From positions 61,311-125,310 of the forward strand of contig CBFIJK010000003.1 in assembly GCA_965662745.1 (NCBI GenBank): a DNA stretch of 64,000 bases. The letters run 5' to 3'. Numbering within the stretch: the first letter of the stretch is position 1; every line of letters starts with the position of its first letter. The stretch comes from Anianibacter sp965662745. GTDB lineage: Bacteria; Pseudomonadota; Alphaproteobacteria; Rhodobacterales; Rhodobacteraceae. Positions 34,247 through 42,825 of this stretch are shown in pieces. The notes below the pieces were generated by a model. That model had not been told where the DNA came from. It saw nothing but the letters and a program-made list of their open reading frames with translations, and did not search any database. The translations under genes and the position numbers were made by a program.

Positions 34247-35218
34247 ATGAAATCTCTGGTAGTTAGCCATCTGGGGCAACCCCCTATCCTTTCGGAGGGT
34301 AAATGCCCGGCACCCGCATCCGGCGAGGTCTCTGTGCGGATTTCTGCCTGCGGGCTGAATTTCGCCGACCTCCTAATGATTGAAGGCACATATCAGGACA
34401 CGCCCGATCCGCCTTTCGTACCCGGGCTCGAAATCGCGGGTGAAATCATCGGAGTCGGCCCCGATGTTCATAACGTTGCGTCACAAGATCGAGTCGCGAT
34501 TTTCGCCGGAAACGGTGGGCTCGCAGAGGAAGGAGTGTTTCCGGCAAGCCGCGTCGTGAAGATTCCCGATACCATGCCGTACACCGATGCTGCCGCGTTC
34601 ATGGTGGCCTATGGGACCAGCCATGTCGCGTTGGTGCACAAGGCGCATATCCAAGCCGGAGAGACCTTGCTGGTCCTTGGCGCGGCGGGCGGTGTCGGCC
34701 TGACAGCGGTCGAGATCGGCAAATTGCTGGGCGCGCGTGTGATCGCGGCAGCGCGCGGCCAGGACAAGCTGGCGGTCGCAAAGGCGGCTGGGGCGGATCA
34801 CTTGATCGACACGGAAACCGAAGACCTGCGCGCGGTCGTCAAGGAACTCGGCGGCGCCGATGTCGTCTACGACCCGGTTGGCGGCGAACAGTTCAAGGCG
34901 GCGTTCCGCGCCTGCAACCCCGAGGCGCGCATCATCGTGATCGGATTTGCCAGCGGCGATATTCCGAAAGTGCCCGCGAACCATCTTTTGGTGAAAAACA
35001 TCTCGGTCATCGGCCATTACTGGGGCGGCTACATGGCATTCCGGCCCGAGGTCGTTACAGACAGCCTGCGCGAGCTTCTTGGCTGGTATTCCGAAGGCAA
35101 GCTCAAGCCCCATGTCAGCGCGACCTATCCGCTGGAACGGGCGCTGGACGGGCTGGAATTCCTGCGCAGCCGCAAATCCACCGGCAAGGTCGTGATTACC
35201 ATGAAAGAAGACAGCTAG
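34247..35218 (+). CDS. NADPH:quinone oxidoreductase-type MDR enzyme
   Basis: A 323-residue zinc-independent medium-chain dehydrogenase/reductase. The GroES-like part (ACGLNFADLLMIEGTYQ, PFVPGLEIAGEI) precedes a Rossmann domain with the AAGGVG cofactor motif (LVLGAAGGVGLTAVEIGKLL). No catalytic zinc ligands are visible. Likely reduces quinones or enones using NADPH; true substrate unknown. Its stop overlaps that of the convergent LysR gene by four bases. Confidence 0.88.
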   Translation: MKSLVVSHLGQPPILSEGKCPAPASGEVSVRISACGLNFADLLMIEGTYQDTPDPPFVPGLEIAGEIIGVGPDVHNVASQDRVAIFAGNGGLAEEGVFPASRVVKIPDTMPYTDAAAFMVAYGTSHVALVHKAHIQAGETLLVLGAAGGVGLTAVEIGKLLGARVIAAARGQDKLAVAKAAGADHLIDTETEDLRAVVKELGGADVVYDPVGGEQFKAAFRACNPEARIIVIGFASGDIPKVPANHLLVKNISVIGHYWGGYMAFRPEVVTDSLRELLGWYSEGKLKPHVSATYPLERALDGLEFLRSRKSTGKVVITMKEDS

Positions 35219-36069
35219 ATCGCCTGAAACGCTTGGCGCACGGTGTTTGCCATGGCGCTGACCAGCGGATTTGACCTCTCGTCGAGAACATAAAGATTGA
35301 TGTTGGAATGCCCGAGTTCGGGCAGACCACCCGCGTTCGACAGCGGCTCCATATACGGCGGCAGCATACCGCCAAGGGCCGCATGGACGGCGAGATCAGC
35401 GCTGACGCTGGCCTCGATCGCACGGGTGGACCGGCTTTCGACCGCCATTTCCCACGGGATACCGGCGGCATCCAGACGCTCGATCACACGGGCGCGGAAG
35501 ATGCAGGAATTTTCAAACGCCAGCCGCAGGGGCCGCTGCCGCCACGCCGTGCCACCCGGCGCGCCAACCCAAACCAGGGGCTGCGACGACAGCGTTTCGC
35601 CACGCTCGTCCGGCTCATGTTCGGTGGTCAGGATCACGTCGCAATCACCCTTCGCGAACAGCGCCTTCAGCTTTCGCGTATAGCTCGACAAAAGCTGTAC
35701 CTTCACGCGCGGATAATCAGCAGCGAAGCGGTTCAGCACCTGAGGAATCGCCGGATAGACGATGTCGCCCGGCACGCCGAGTACCAATTCCCCTTCGAAG
35801 GCCTGATCGGTGAGCCGCGAAAGCGCTTCGTCATTGAGCGCCAGCATCCGGCGCGCATAGGACAAAAGCTGCTCACCCGCACCAGTCAGCGCAATTGTTC
35901 GCGCACTTCGGTCGAGAAGCGAAACATCAAGCGCCACTTCCAGTCGTTTCAGCTGCATCGACACCGCAGATTGCGTGAGATTAAGGAACCCTGCCGCCCG
36001 TGTCACGCCGCCCGCCTCGGCAACGGCGACGAACGAGCGTAGCGCCGTCATGTCCAGATTTCGCGCCAT
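35215..36069 (-). CDS. LysR-family transcriptional regulator
   Basis: A 284-residue regulator: winged HTH at residues ~6-65 (ALRSFVAVAEAGGVTRAAGF, LTQSAVSMQLKRLEVAL) and a LysR substrate domain from ~90. Start chosen at the ATG at 36069, which has AGGA six bases ahead; a GTG one codon upstream is also possible. Divergent from a DUF1127 gene, which it may control. Confidence 0.9.
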   Translation of the reverse strand: MARNLDMTALRSFVAVAEAGGVTRAAGFLNLTQSAVSMQLKRLEVALDVSLLDRSARTIALTGAGEQLLSYARRMLALNDEALSRLTDQAFEGELVLGVPGDIVYPAIPQVLNRFAADYPRVKVQLLSSYTRKLKALFAKGDCDVILTTEHEPDERGETLSSQPLVWVGAPGGTAWRQRPLRLAFENSCIFRARVIERLDAAGIPWEMAVESRSTRAIEASVSADLAVHAALGGMLPPYMEPLSNAGGLPELGHSNINLYVLDERSNPLVSAMANTVRQAFQAI

Positions 36070-36189
36070 CACAAATCCTGATGCTATTGCCCAAAAACAT
36101 TCATTTCACATATCGACCACAAAGCTCCATATACATCAAGGAAATTGATGGCCGCCCGGCCATGCACCACAAATTCAAAAGGTAAGATC

Positions 36190-36405
36190 ATGAACACCCA
36201 GACCCTGACCCACGCCCCGTCGTCTCGCCGCAGCGACCGCGCCAGCCTTGTCGAAACGCTCCTGCAGATGGGCGGCACCTATCGTCAGCGCCGCGCTTTG
36301 GCGCGTCTGAACGATGCCCAGCTTCGCGATATCGGCATCACCGCAGAAGCCGCCCTGTCCGAAGCTGCACGCCCGATCTGGGACATTCCGGGCTATTGGC
36401 GCTAA
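36190..36405 (+). CDS. DUF1127 small protein
   Basis: A 71-residue basic protein; the DUF1127 (YjiS-like) motif is TYRQRRALARLNDAQLRDIG (residues ~35-54). Rhodobacter DUF1127 protein CcaF1 has been reported to bind RNA. I looked for the CCUCCUCCC-looped sRNAs that can follow such genes and found none in 36406-36548. RBS AAGGTAAG precedes the ATG. Confidence 0.88.
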   Translation: MNTQTLTHAPSSRRSDRASLVETLLQMGGTYRQRRALARLNDAQLRDIGITAEAALSEAARPIWDIPGYWR

Positions 36406-36548
36406 GGCCAACCACCGAAACAGAGCGGGTGCGGCGAAATAAGCCATCATCGGACGCCTCTCGGCCTTGAAAGGGCGGTGGCGATTGCCAATATTGACTG
36501 CGAAGGCATGTGTCTGTCACGTGCATCCAGTCAATTAGGAGGCTTTAG

Positions 36549-37289
36549 ATGGCTGAGTATCAATCGGTCCGCGCCCAGTCGGGCGTTCGCACGGCCGAAA
36601 TCGACCAGGGACTTCGCGCCCACATGAATAAAGTCTACGGCACGATGTCCGTAGGTCTTGCCATCACCGCGTTGGCCGCTTGGGCGATTTCCGGGCTGGC
36701 CGTGGTTGATGGTCAGCTGACCGGACTTGGCACCGCGATCTACGCCTCGCCGCTGAAATGGGTGGTCATGTTCGCCCCTCTTGTCATGGTCTTTGCCTTC
36801 GGCGCGGTCGTAAACCGTCTGTCGGCGGCGGCAGCGCAACTGTTTTTCTACACCTTCGCGGTGCTGATGGGCCTGTCGCTTAGTTCGATCTTCCTTGTCT
36901 TCACCGGCATGTCGATCGTGCAGACCTTCTTGATCACCTCGATCGCCTTCGCGGGCCTGTCCCTCTGGGGCTACACCACGAAGAAGGACATCTCGGGCTG
37001 GGGCGCGTTCCTCATCATGGGTGTGATCGGCCTGATCGTCGCGTCGATCGTCAACATCTTCCTGGCCTCGCCTGCGATCATGTTCGCGATCTCGGCGCTG
37101 GGTGTCCTGATCTTTGCGGGTCTTACGGCCTATGACACGCAGCGGATCAAGAACGACTATATCCAGCACGCGCAACAGATGGATCAGGAATGGTTGGCGA
37201 AGTCGGCCATCATGGGGGCGCTGAACCTCTACCTCGACTTCATCAACCTGTTCATGTTCCTGCTGCAGTTCCTCGGCAACCGGGAATAA
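36549..37289 (+). CDS. Bax inhibitor-1 / YccA family membrane protein
   Basis: A 246-residue inner-membrane protein with seven predicted helices and the BI-1 family elements MNKVYGTMSVGLAITALAAW, IFLASPAIMFAISALGVLIF and the terminal MGALNLYLDFINLFMFLLQF with acidic residues of the Ca2+-leak core. Bacterial members (YccA, YetJ) affect FtsH proteolysis or conduct Ca2+. Good RBS (TTAGGAGG) and a strong downstream terminator suggest a monocistronic unit. Confidence 0.92.
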   Translation: MAEYQSVRAQSGVRTAEIDQGLRAHMNKVYGTMSVGLAITALAAWAISGLAVVDGQLTGLGTAIYASPLKWVVMFAPLVMVFAFGAVVNRLSAAAAQLFFYTFAVLMGLSLSSIFLVFTGMSIVQTFLITSIAFAGLSLWGYTTKKDISGWGAFLIMGVIGLIVASIVNIFLASPAIMFAISALGVLIFAGLTAYDTQRIKNDYIQHAQQMDQEWLAKSAIMGALNLYLDFINLFMFLLQFLGNRE

Positions 37290-37316
37290 CTGGCGCCTCG
37301 AAGCATCAAGAATTCG

Positions 37317-37342
37317 AAAGCCGGCCTTCGGGCCGGCTTTTT
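37317..37342 (+). terminator. Rho-independent terminator of the BI-1 gene
   Basis: AAAGCCGGCC-TTCG-GGCCGGCTTTTT: a 10-bp stem with the stable TTCG tetraloop and a T tract, 28 bp after the stop codon. The A tract on the other side could make it partly bidirectional. Confidence 0.95.
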
Positions 37343-37373
37343 CATGTGTGCCGTATGCAGAACCGGCAGGCCG

Positions 37374-37404
37374 AAAAAGAAAAGGCCGCGCTCCGGGCGC
37401 GGCC
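37374..37404 (-). terminator. Rho-independent terminator of rpmG
   Basis: On the minus strand GGCCGCGC and GCGCGGCC arms (37404-37397 and 37391-37384) enclose a 5-nt loop and are followed by TTTTCTTTTT. It lies 28 bp after the rpmG stop, back to back with the BI-1 terminator. Confidence 0.93.
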
Positions 37405-37431
37405 TTCTTAAATCCGGGTGGTCAAGATCGG

Positions 37432-37599
37432 TTACTTGATCTTGCCTTCCTTGTACTCGACATGCTTGCGCACGACCGGGTCGTATTTCTTGACCGCCAT
37501 CTTCTCGGTCATCGTCCGAGCGTTCTTCTTGGTGACGTAGAAATGGCCCGTGCCCGCAGTCGAGTTCAGGCGGATTTTGATTGTGGTCGGCTTCGCCAT
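37432..37599 (-). CDS. rpmG: 50S ribosomal protein L33
   Basis: A 55-residue ribosomal protein. Translation gives MAKPTTIKIRLNSTAGTGHF, then YVTKKNARTMTEKMAVKKYD and a basic C-terminus ending EGKIK, a standard proteobacterial L33. It lacks the zinc-binding CxxC pairs, so it is the C-minus (zinc-independent) form. Monocistronic, with its own terminator. Confidence 0.97.
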   Translation of the reverse strand: MAKPTTIKIRLNSTAGTGHFYVTKKNARTMTEKMAVKKYDPVVRKHVEYKEGKIK

Positions 37600-37736
37600 G
37601 GCTTCAACTCCGTCGCGCGAACGGTCTATGCGCCGTTCGTGAAATTCCGTGAAGCCCGCCTTTTACCCGCCACACCCCCCGAGTCAACATCAAAACGCCG
37701 CTTCAGGCCCTGGTGCAGACCAGAGTGAGAAATAAA

Positions 37737-38124
37737 CGCGCGGAGGGCCTGTAAGCCGGATTCTGTCCCCCCGCTTGCGCAGGATGGATGACCATTCCTC
37801 TGGTCCTGCCGTTGCCGACAGGATCAAGCTGCCTACCCGGACCGTCTGGGGCGGAAGTGGCCCCGGGGTTACCCCCGCGAGGTCCCTATTCGGCATTGCT
37901 CCTGGTGGGGCTTGCCATGCCAGCGCTGTTACCAGCACCGCGGTGGGCTCTTACCCCACCGTTTCACCCTGACCCGGCACATGGCCGGGCGGTCTGTTTT
38001 CTGTGGCGCTTTCCGTCAGGTTGCCCTGCCCGGGCGTTACCCGGCACCGTTCCTTCCTGGAGTCCGGACTTTCCTCCCGCCATCGGTGTGACCCGGCGAC
38101 AGGCGGCCATCCAGCCCTCCGCGC
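37737..38124 (-). ncRNA. rnpB: RNase P RNA (class A)
   Basis: Catalytic RNA for tRNA 5' maturation. On the minus strand the P4 core GGAGGAAAGTCCGGACTCC, the internal CCAGCGCTGTTA complement region (AACAGCGCTGG), GAATAGGGACC and the 3' GGCTTACAGGCCCTCCGCG are all present. The ends are set by P1 pairing of GCGCGGAGGGC with GCCCTCCGCGC, giving ~388 nt. The 5' end lies only ~10 bp after the amidase stop, so its promoter must lie within that gene or the two are co-transcribed. Ends are good to within a few bases. Confidence 0.95.
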
Positions 38125-38133
38125 CGGGCCGAG

Positions 38134-38811
38134 TTAGGCGCTGCCCGTGTCCCGGTCAATCCCGAAACGCGCGGCAAGGCCCGCGGCCAGCGCACGATCC
38201 GCGTCACCGAGCGGCCCGGTGGCCCAAGGGCGAAAGCGTTGGCGAAAGGCATCAAGGATCGCCGCGTCATCGCAGGCCCGGTCATAGCCGAAGCGCGAGG
38301 CATCTTCGTGGAAATCACCAAGAGCCTCAGGGGCAGGCCAAACGGCAAGCCCCTGGTGCGCAAGGCGCTTCCAGTCAAAGCGCCGGCCCGGGTCCCATTT
38401 GCGCATGGGCGCCATGTCGGAATGGGCGATCACGCCCTCGGGCGGAATATCCCACCGCGCCATGATGCCAGGCATAAGCCTTTCAAGCGTGGCCATGAGA
38501 GGTTCCGAGAACGGTTCTTTTCCCGTATTATCAAGCTCGATCCCGATGGACCGTGAATTGATGTCGTCCAGCCCTGCCCAGCGCCCCTGCCCCGCATGCC
38601 AGGCGCGCGCCTCTTCCTCGACAAGCTGATAAAGCGCACCATCCTTGCCGATCAGGTAGTGCGACGAAACCTCGTGTTCAGGCGCGCATAGTCGCTCCAG
38701 CGCGGCCTCGGCAGATGCCATGGCCGTGAAATGCAACACGATGAAACGGGGCAGAAGGCCCCCGCGCCGGCGGCCGCAATTCGGCGAAGGATGCCAGATC
38801 GGTGCCGTCAC
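38134..38811 (-). CDS. N-acetylmuramoyl-L-alanine amidase (AmpD/Amidase_2 type)
   Basis: A 225-residue peptidoglycan amidase with zinc-ligand motifs: FIVLHFTAM (His27), SHYLIGKDGALYQLV, ARAWHAGQ and, near the end of the domain, VIAHSDMAPMRKWDPG. No signal peptide is evident, so it resembles cytoplasmic AmpD, which recycles anhydro-muropeptides. Three bases separate it from the upstream lipoprotein gene, and rnpB follows directly. Confidence 0.9.
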   Translation of the reverse strand: MTAPIWHPSPNCGRRRGGLLPRFIVLHFTAMASAEAALERLCAPEHEVSSHYLIGKDGALYQLVEEEARAWHAGQGRWAGLDDINSRSIGIELDNTGKEPFSEPLMATLERLMPGIMARWDIPPEGVIAHSDMAPMRKWDPGRRFDWKRLAHQGLAVWPAPEALGDFHEDASRFGYDRACDDAAILDAFRQRFRPWATGPLGDADRALAAGLAARFGIDRDTGSA

Positions 38812-38814
38812 GCC

Positions 38815-39483
38815 CTAGCGCGAGGCGGCGCGGAAGGGGCGCGGATCCCAGCCACATGCGAAACCATCGCCATCAGGATCGACACCAAGCCGGTCGCGTT
38901 CCGGCCCGCCATTGGCAAGAAAATCCTGCTGCGCCAGGTCGGGCGAGGCATAGCGTGCACAGGCCCGCTGCGCCTTGGCCTGACCGTCGCTCAGAAGGTT
39001 GGTGCGGCGATAGACTTGCTGTCCCGGCTGGTTCGTCGCCTGAAGCGCATAGGCTACGATATTGGGTCCGGTATCGGCCGGGCGCGTCGGCACGGCTGTG
39101 GGCTCAACGACGCGGTAGGCTTGGCGCTGAGCGCGCAGGCGTTCGGCGTCGCTTTCGATGGTCTCGCGCGACGACACGGCCTCGAACGACTGCTCGTCCG
39201 AAATGCCGCGATTGTCGATCTCGAGCGGTCCAGTCGCGGCCACCTCGGCCTCGGCGTCGCCTTGGCCCAGCGCCGCGCGCGTGTCAGCGGCAAGCTGTTC
39301 AGCCTCGGTCGCAGGGGCGGCAGGCGTGGTGGCAGGCTCTGACTGCGCGAGTTCTGCGTCCTGCTGCGCGCGATAGCTGTTGAAATCGTCGAAGCCCACG
39401 CCGCGGTCGGGGTTCGAATCCGGGACCGGCGGCGCGCAGGCGGCAAGCAGTGCTAGAACGCTAAACGCAATCGTCAGACGCAT
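38815..39483 (-). CDS. Lipoprotein with C-terminal Excalibur-like calcium motif
   Basis: A 222-residue protein starting with a lipoprotein signal (VLALLAAC, lipidated Cys16). A long Ala/Glu-rich low-complexity region (~30-140) leads to a C-terminal segment ending DRLGVDPDGDGFACGWDPRP, matching the Excalibur-type DxDxDGxxC calcium-binding loop with a partner cysteine earlier (RACARYASP). Function unknown; probably periplasmic, outer-membrane anchored. Start at 39483 preferred over an in-frame ATG seven codons upstream. Confidence 0.78.
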   Translation of the reverse strand: MRLTIAFSVLALLAACAPPVPDSNPDRGVGFDDFNSYRAQQDAELAQSEPATTPAAPATEAEQLAADTRAALGQGDAEAEVAATGPLEIDNRGISDEQSFEAVSSRETIESDAERLRAQRQAYRVVEPTAVPTRPADTGPNIVAYALQATNQPGQQVYRRTNLLSDGQAKAQRACARYASPDLAQQDFLANGGPERDRLGVDPDGDGFACGWDPRPFRAASR

Positions 39484-39519
39484 CTCATTTTCCCTTCGGC
39501 GCATGGACCACTGGGGCGG

Positions 39520-40998
39520 TTACCACCATTTGTCGGGCTTCGCTACAAATCCCGCTGCGCTCTCCAGAACGTGAGCGGTATTCAGCAAATCGCCCTCTTC
39601 CCAAGGCCGCCCGATCAGTTGCAGCCCCAGCGGCAGACCGTCGGTGTTCAGCCCCGTTGGAACCGAAACGCCCGGCAAGCCAGCAAGGTTCACCGTCACG
39701 GTGAAAACATCGTTGAGATACATTTGCACCGGATCATCGAAGGTCTGGCCCAGCGGGAAGGCGGCAGAGGGGGTCGCGGGCGTCAGGATCGCATCTACGC
39801 CGGTCGCGAAGACATCGTCGAAGTCCTTCTTGATCAACGCCCGTACGCGCCGCGCACGGTTGTAATAGGCATCGTAGAAGCCTGCGGACAGAACGTAGGT
39901 GCCGACCATGACGCGGCGCTGCACCTCGGGGCCAAAGCCTTCGGCGCGGGTCTTTTCGTACATCTCGGTGATGCCATCGCCTTGTGCCAGTTGGGCGCGG
40001 TGGCCATAGCGCACGCCGTCATAGCGCGCGAGGTTCGACGACGCTTCGGCGGGCGCGATCACGTAATAGGCAGGCAGCGCGTATTTGGTGTGGGGCAGCG
40101 AGATATCGACGATCTTCGCGCCCGCATCGCGCAGCATGTCGGCGCCTTTTTTCCATTCGGCCTCAATCTCGGCAGGCATGCCGTCCATGCGGTATTCGCG
40201 GGGCAGACCGATGGTCTTGCCCTTGATGTCGCCCGTCAGCATCGCCTCGAAATCCGGAACCGGCAGATCGGCCGAGGTGGAATCCTTGGGGTCATGCCCG
40301 GCCATGGCCTGCATCATGATCGCCGAATCGCGCACCGTCTTGGTCATCGGCCCCGCCTGATCGAGCGACGACGCGAACGCGATGATCCCCCAGCGCGAAC
40401 AGCGGCCATATGTGGGCTTCAGCCCCACAATGCCGGTGAAGGCGGCTGGCTGGCGGATCGACCCGCCCGTGTCGGTGCCGGTCGCAGCAAGGCAAAGATC
40501 GGCGGCCACAGCCGCAGCGGACCCGCCCGAAGACCCGCCAGGCGTCAGCGGCGCGTCGCCCGACTTCCACGGGTTGGTCACATCGCCGTAGACGCTGGTT
40601 TCATTGGACGAACCCATGGCAAATTCGTCCATGTTCAGCTTGCCCAGCATCACCGCGCCCGCGTCTTCCAGTTGCTGGCTGACGGTGGATTCGTATTCCG
40701 GCTTGAACCCTTCAAGGATGCGGCTGGCGGCCTGGCTGTCGACACCCTTGGTGCAGAAGAGATCCTTGATTCCCAGCGGGATGCCGCACATTGCGGGCGC
40801 GTCGCCGCCCTTGATGCGCGTGTCGGCGGATTTGGCCCGTGCCAGCGCGATCTCGGGCGTCTTGTGCACGAAGGCACCCAGCGCATCGGCGGCGTCGATA
40901 GCCGAAAGGCAGGCCTCGGTCAGTTCAACAGAGGTCGTGTCGCCCTTGCGCAGTGCGTCGCGCGCCTCGGCGATAGTCAGCTTGGTCAGATCGGACAT
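39520..40998 (-). CDS. gatA: Asp/Glu-tRNA amidotransferase subunit A
   Basis: Glutaminase subunit of GatCAB, producing ammonia to amidate misacylated Glu-tRNA-Gln or Asp-tRNA-Asn. The Ser-cisSer-Lys triad is visible: Lys78 (GIPLGIKDLF), Ser156 (PGGSSGGSAAAVAA) and Ser180 (GTDTGGSIRQPAAF). Length 492 is normal. gatC lies 5 bp upstream; gatB is not in this window. Confidence 0.97.
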   Translation of the reverse strand: MSDLTKLTIAEARDALRKGDTTSVELTEACLSAIDAADALGAFVHKTPEIALARAKSADTRIKGGDAPAMCGIPLGIKDLFCTKGVDSQAASRILEGFKPEYESTVSQQLEDAGAVMLGKLNMDEFAMGSSNETSVYGDVTNPWKSGDAPLTPGGSSGGSAAAVAADLCLAATGTDTGGSIRQPAAFTGIVGLKPTYGRCSRWGIIAFASSLDQAGPMTKTVRDSAIMMQAMAGHDPKDSTSADLPVPDFEAMLTGDIKGKTIGLPREYRMDGMPAEIEAEWKKGADMLRDAGAKIVDISLPHTKYALPAYYVIAPAEASSNLARYDGVRYGHRAQLAQGDGITEMYEKTRAEGFGPEVQRRVMVGTYVLSAGFYDAYYNRARRVRALIKKDFDDVFATGVDAILTPATPSAAFPLGQTFDDPVQMYLNDVFTVTVNLAGLPGVSVPTGLNTDGLPLGLQLIGRPWEEGDLLNTAHVLESAAGFVAKPDKWW

Positions 40999-41003
40999 GA
41001 CGC

Positions 41004-41291
41004 CTACTCCACCACTTTCGGGACGGCGAAAAAGCCTTCGCGTGCGTCGGGTGCGTTCGACAGAACCCGGTCCTGCATGCCGCCATCGGTTACCTCGTCC
41101 ACGCGCCGTTTGAGGCGCTGGGGCGTTACGCTGGTCATCGGCTCTACACCGTCGACATCGACCTCGTTCAGTTGCTCGATGAAGCCGAGGATGGCGCTGA
41201 ATTCTTCGGCCAGAGCGGGAAGCGCGTCGTCTTCCACGCGGATCCGGGCGAGCTTGGCCACATGGGCGGCGGTTTTGGTGTCGATGGACAT
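41004..41291 (-). CDS. gatC: Asp/Glu-tRNA amidotransferase subunit C
   Basis: A 95-residue subunit stabilising the GatA-GatB interface; typical segments are HVAKLARIRVEDDALPALAE, LGFIEQLNEVDVDGVEPM and the VTDG...RVLSNAPDAREGFFAVPKVVE tail. Start set at the ATG at 41291, where the conserved domain begins. First of the gatC-gatA pair. Confidence 0.95.
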   Translation of the reverse strand: MSIDTKTAAHVAKLARIRVEDDALPALAEEFSAILGFIEQLNEVDVDGVEPMTSVTPQRLKRRVDEVTDGGMQDRVLSNAPDAREGFFAVPKVVE

Positions 41292-41325
41292 GGGGTCCTC
41301 GTCGTGTTGCGGGTTGAGGCTGCGT

Positions 41326-41988
41326 TTACTCCTGCGTCCCGCGTCCCGCAAGCATGTGGCGGCGGTAGACGTCGATCATCCAGCCCAGCATGATGCCATT
41401 GAGGATATGCCACATGAAATGCGTGCCGATGGGCAGCAGATTGCAGACCGGCTCGTCCAACGAGCGAAAAGTCAGAGAGGCCACAAGGAGGCCCGCCCCG
41501 ATCCAGAGACCTTTTGCCGTCTCAGGGCGCCTGTTTCTCAAGATGACACCATAGGCTGCGATGAGCAGCGGCACCGGCCAATAGAAGGACGAGATCGTGA
41601 AGAAGGGCAGCGCATCGAAGACCGGCGTCAGGATCGCGGCATAAGGAATAAAGGCCAGCGTGCCGAGGATCGCCGCCCAAAGTGGCAGGCGCAGGAAATC
41701 CCGGTTCGCGGCGAAGAGATAGGCGAGGATGAACAGCCCGATGGGCGTGGTGTCTGCGGTCGAGGCCCAGACGGTTGCGTAGGTGTGAAACAGGTAACTG
41801 CCGATGCCAATGATCGCCAGAAGAATGACGAGGAGATAGGCGAGCGGCAGACCTTCGCCCCGGATGCGCCGCCACATGATGAACGCCGCGATAAGGAACG
41901 CCGCGTTCGTGACGGCATTCAGGGGCTCGGACCAATAGGTGAAATCCACCCTCTCGCAATAGCCGTCGATCTGGCGCGTCCATTCCAT
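41326..41988 (-). CDS. Ceramidase-family (CREST superfamily) membrane hydrolase
   Basis: A 220-residue protein with seven predicted helices. CREST metal/catalytic residues are all visible: Ser64 and His68 (GIGSYLFHTYAT), Asp79 (STADTTPIG) and His190/His194 (GTHFMWHILNG), with an N-terminal DGYCERVDF acidic motif. This predicts a zinc-dependent membrane amidase related to alkaline ceramidases; substrate in bacteria without clear sphingolipid genes nearby is unknown. Located 34 bp upstream of gatC on the same strand. Confidence 0.85.
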   Translation of the reverse strand: MEWTRQIDGYCERVDFTYWSEPLNAVTNAAFLIAAFIMWRRIRGEGLPLAYLLVILLAIIGIGSYLFHTYATVWASTADTTPIGLFILAYLFAANRDFLRLPLWAAILGTLAFIPYAAILTPVFDALPFFTISSFYWPVPLLIAAYGVILRNRRPETAKGLWIGAGLLVASLTFRSLDEPVCNLLPIGTHFMWHILNGIMLGWMIDVYRRHMLAGRGTQE

Positions 41989-42044
41989 GGCTTTCGCGGT
42001 CCTTTGCCCTAATCTCTCGTCCAGTATGAATTAGGAGGCGCCCC

Positions 42045-42737
42045 ATGAAAATCACCTGGCTTGGACACGCAAGTTTCCGCATCGAAATCGGTGAACAGGT
42101 TCTGCTGATCGACCCTTGGATCGAAGGCAATCCCGTGTTTGACGAAAACCGCCGGGACGAGGCGACACAGGGCGCGACGCATATCCTGCTGACCCACGGG
42201 CATTTCGACCACGCATCCGAGACCGTATCGCTCGCCAGGTCGCTGGGCATTCCGGTGCTGGGGATCTTCGATCTGATGGGCTTCTGGGCGGAAAAGCACG
42301 AGATAGAGACCGTAGGTTTCAACAAGGGCGGCACCGTGACCTTGGGCGATGTGGCGATCACGATGGTGAACGCGGTGCATTCCTCGTCGCTGAAGGGCGA
42401 AGACGGGCCGATCTATGCGGGGGCAGAAGCGGGATACATGATCGCGGGCGAAGGCCACGTGATCTATCTTTCAGGCGATACGGACATCATGGCGGACATG
42501 GAGTGGATGGCCGACTACCACAAACCGGACATCGGCATCCTTTGTGCGGGCGGACATTTCACCATGGATATGGCGCGCGCGGCCTATGCGGCGAAGCGGT
42601 ATTTCGATTTCCAGCCGGTGATCCCCTGTCACTACAAGACTTTCCCGGCGCTGGAGCAATCGGCGGATCCGCTTGTCGCCGGTCTGCCGGGCGTCGATGT
42701 GAAGACGCCCGAGGTAATGGAGACGGTGGAATTCTAG
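42045..42737 (+). CDS. UPF0173 metal-dependent hydrolase (metallo-beta-lactamase fold)
   Basis: A 230-residue UlaG/UPF0173-type hydrolase. KITWLGHASFRIEIG at the N-terminus, the HxHxDH motif LLTHGHFDHASE (His51, His53, Asp55, His56), YLSGDTDIMADM and PCHYKTFP are all present. Physiological substrate unknown. Strong RBS (TAGGAGG). Confidence 0.9.
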   Translation: MKITWLGHASFRIEIGEQVLLIDPWIEGNPVFDENRRDEATQGATHILLTHGHFDHASETVSLARSLGIPVLGIFDLMGFWAEKHEIETVGFNKGGTVTLGDVAITMVNAVHSSSLKGEDGPIYAGAEAGYMIAGEGHVIYLSGDTDIMADMEWMADYHKPDIGILCAGGHFTMDMARAAYAAKRYFDFQPVIPCHYKTFPALEQSADPLVAGLPGVDVKTPEVMETVEF

Positions 42738-42769
42738 GGATTTCGCCGCGCGGGCTCGCGGCGACGAGC

Positions 42770-42825
42770 GGGGGAGGCTCTGCCTCCCCCGGACCCCCTC
42801 CGAGGGTGTTTTAAGAACCAAAGTA
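42770..42825 (+). repeat. Palindromic repeat, copy 5
   Basis: Perfect 9-bp hairpin GGGGGAGGC-TCT-GCCTCCCCC (42770-42790), then GGACCCCCTCCGAGGGTGTT and TTAAGAACCAAAGTA running into the tadA stop codon. Between the convergent UPF0173 and tadA genes. Closest match to the copy inside xdhB. Confidence 0.8.

Noticed and set aside
36406..36548. CcsR-type sRNAs downstream of the DUF1127 gene
   Set aside because: No CCUCCUCCC motif or repeated hairpins are present.
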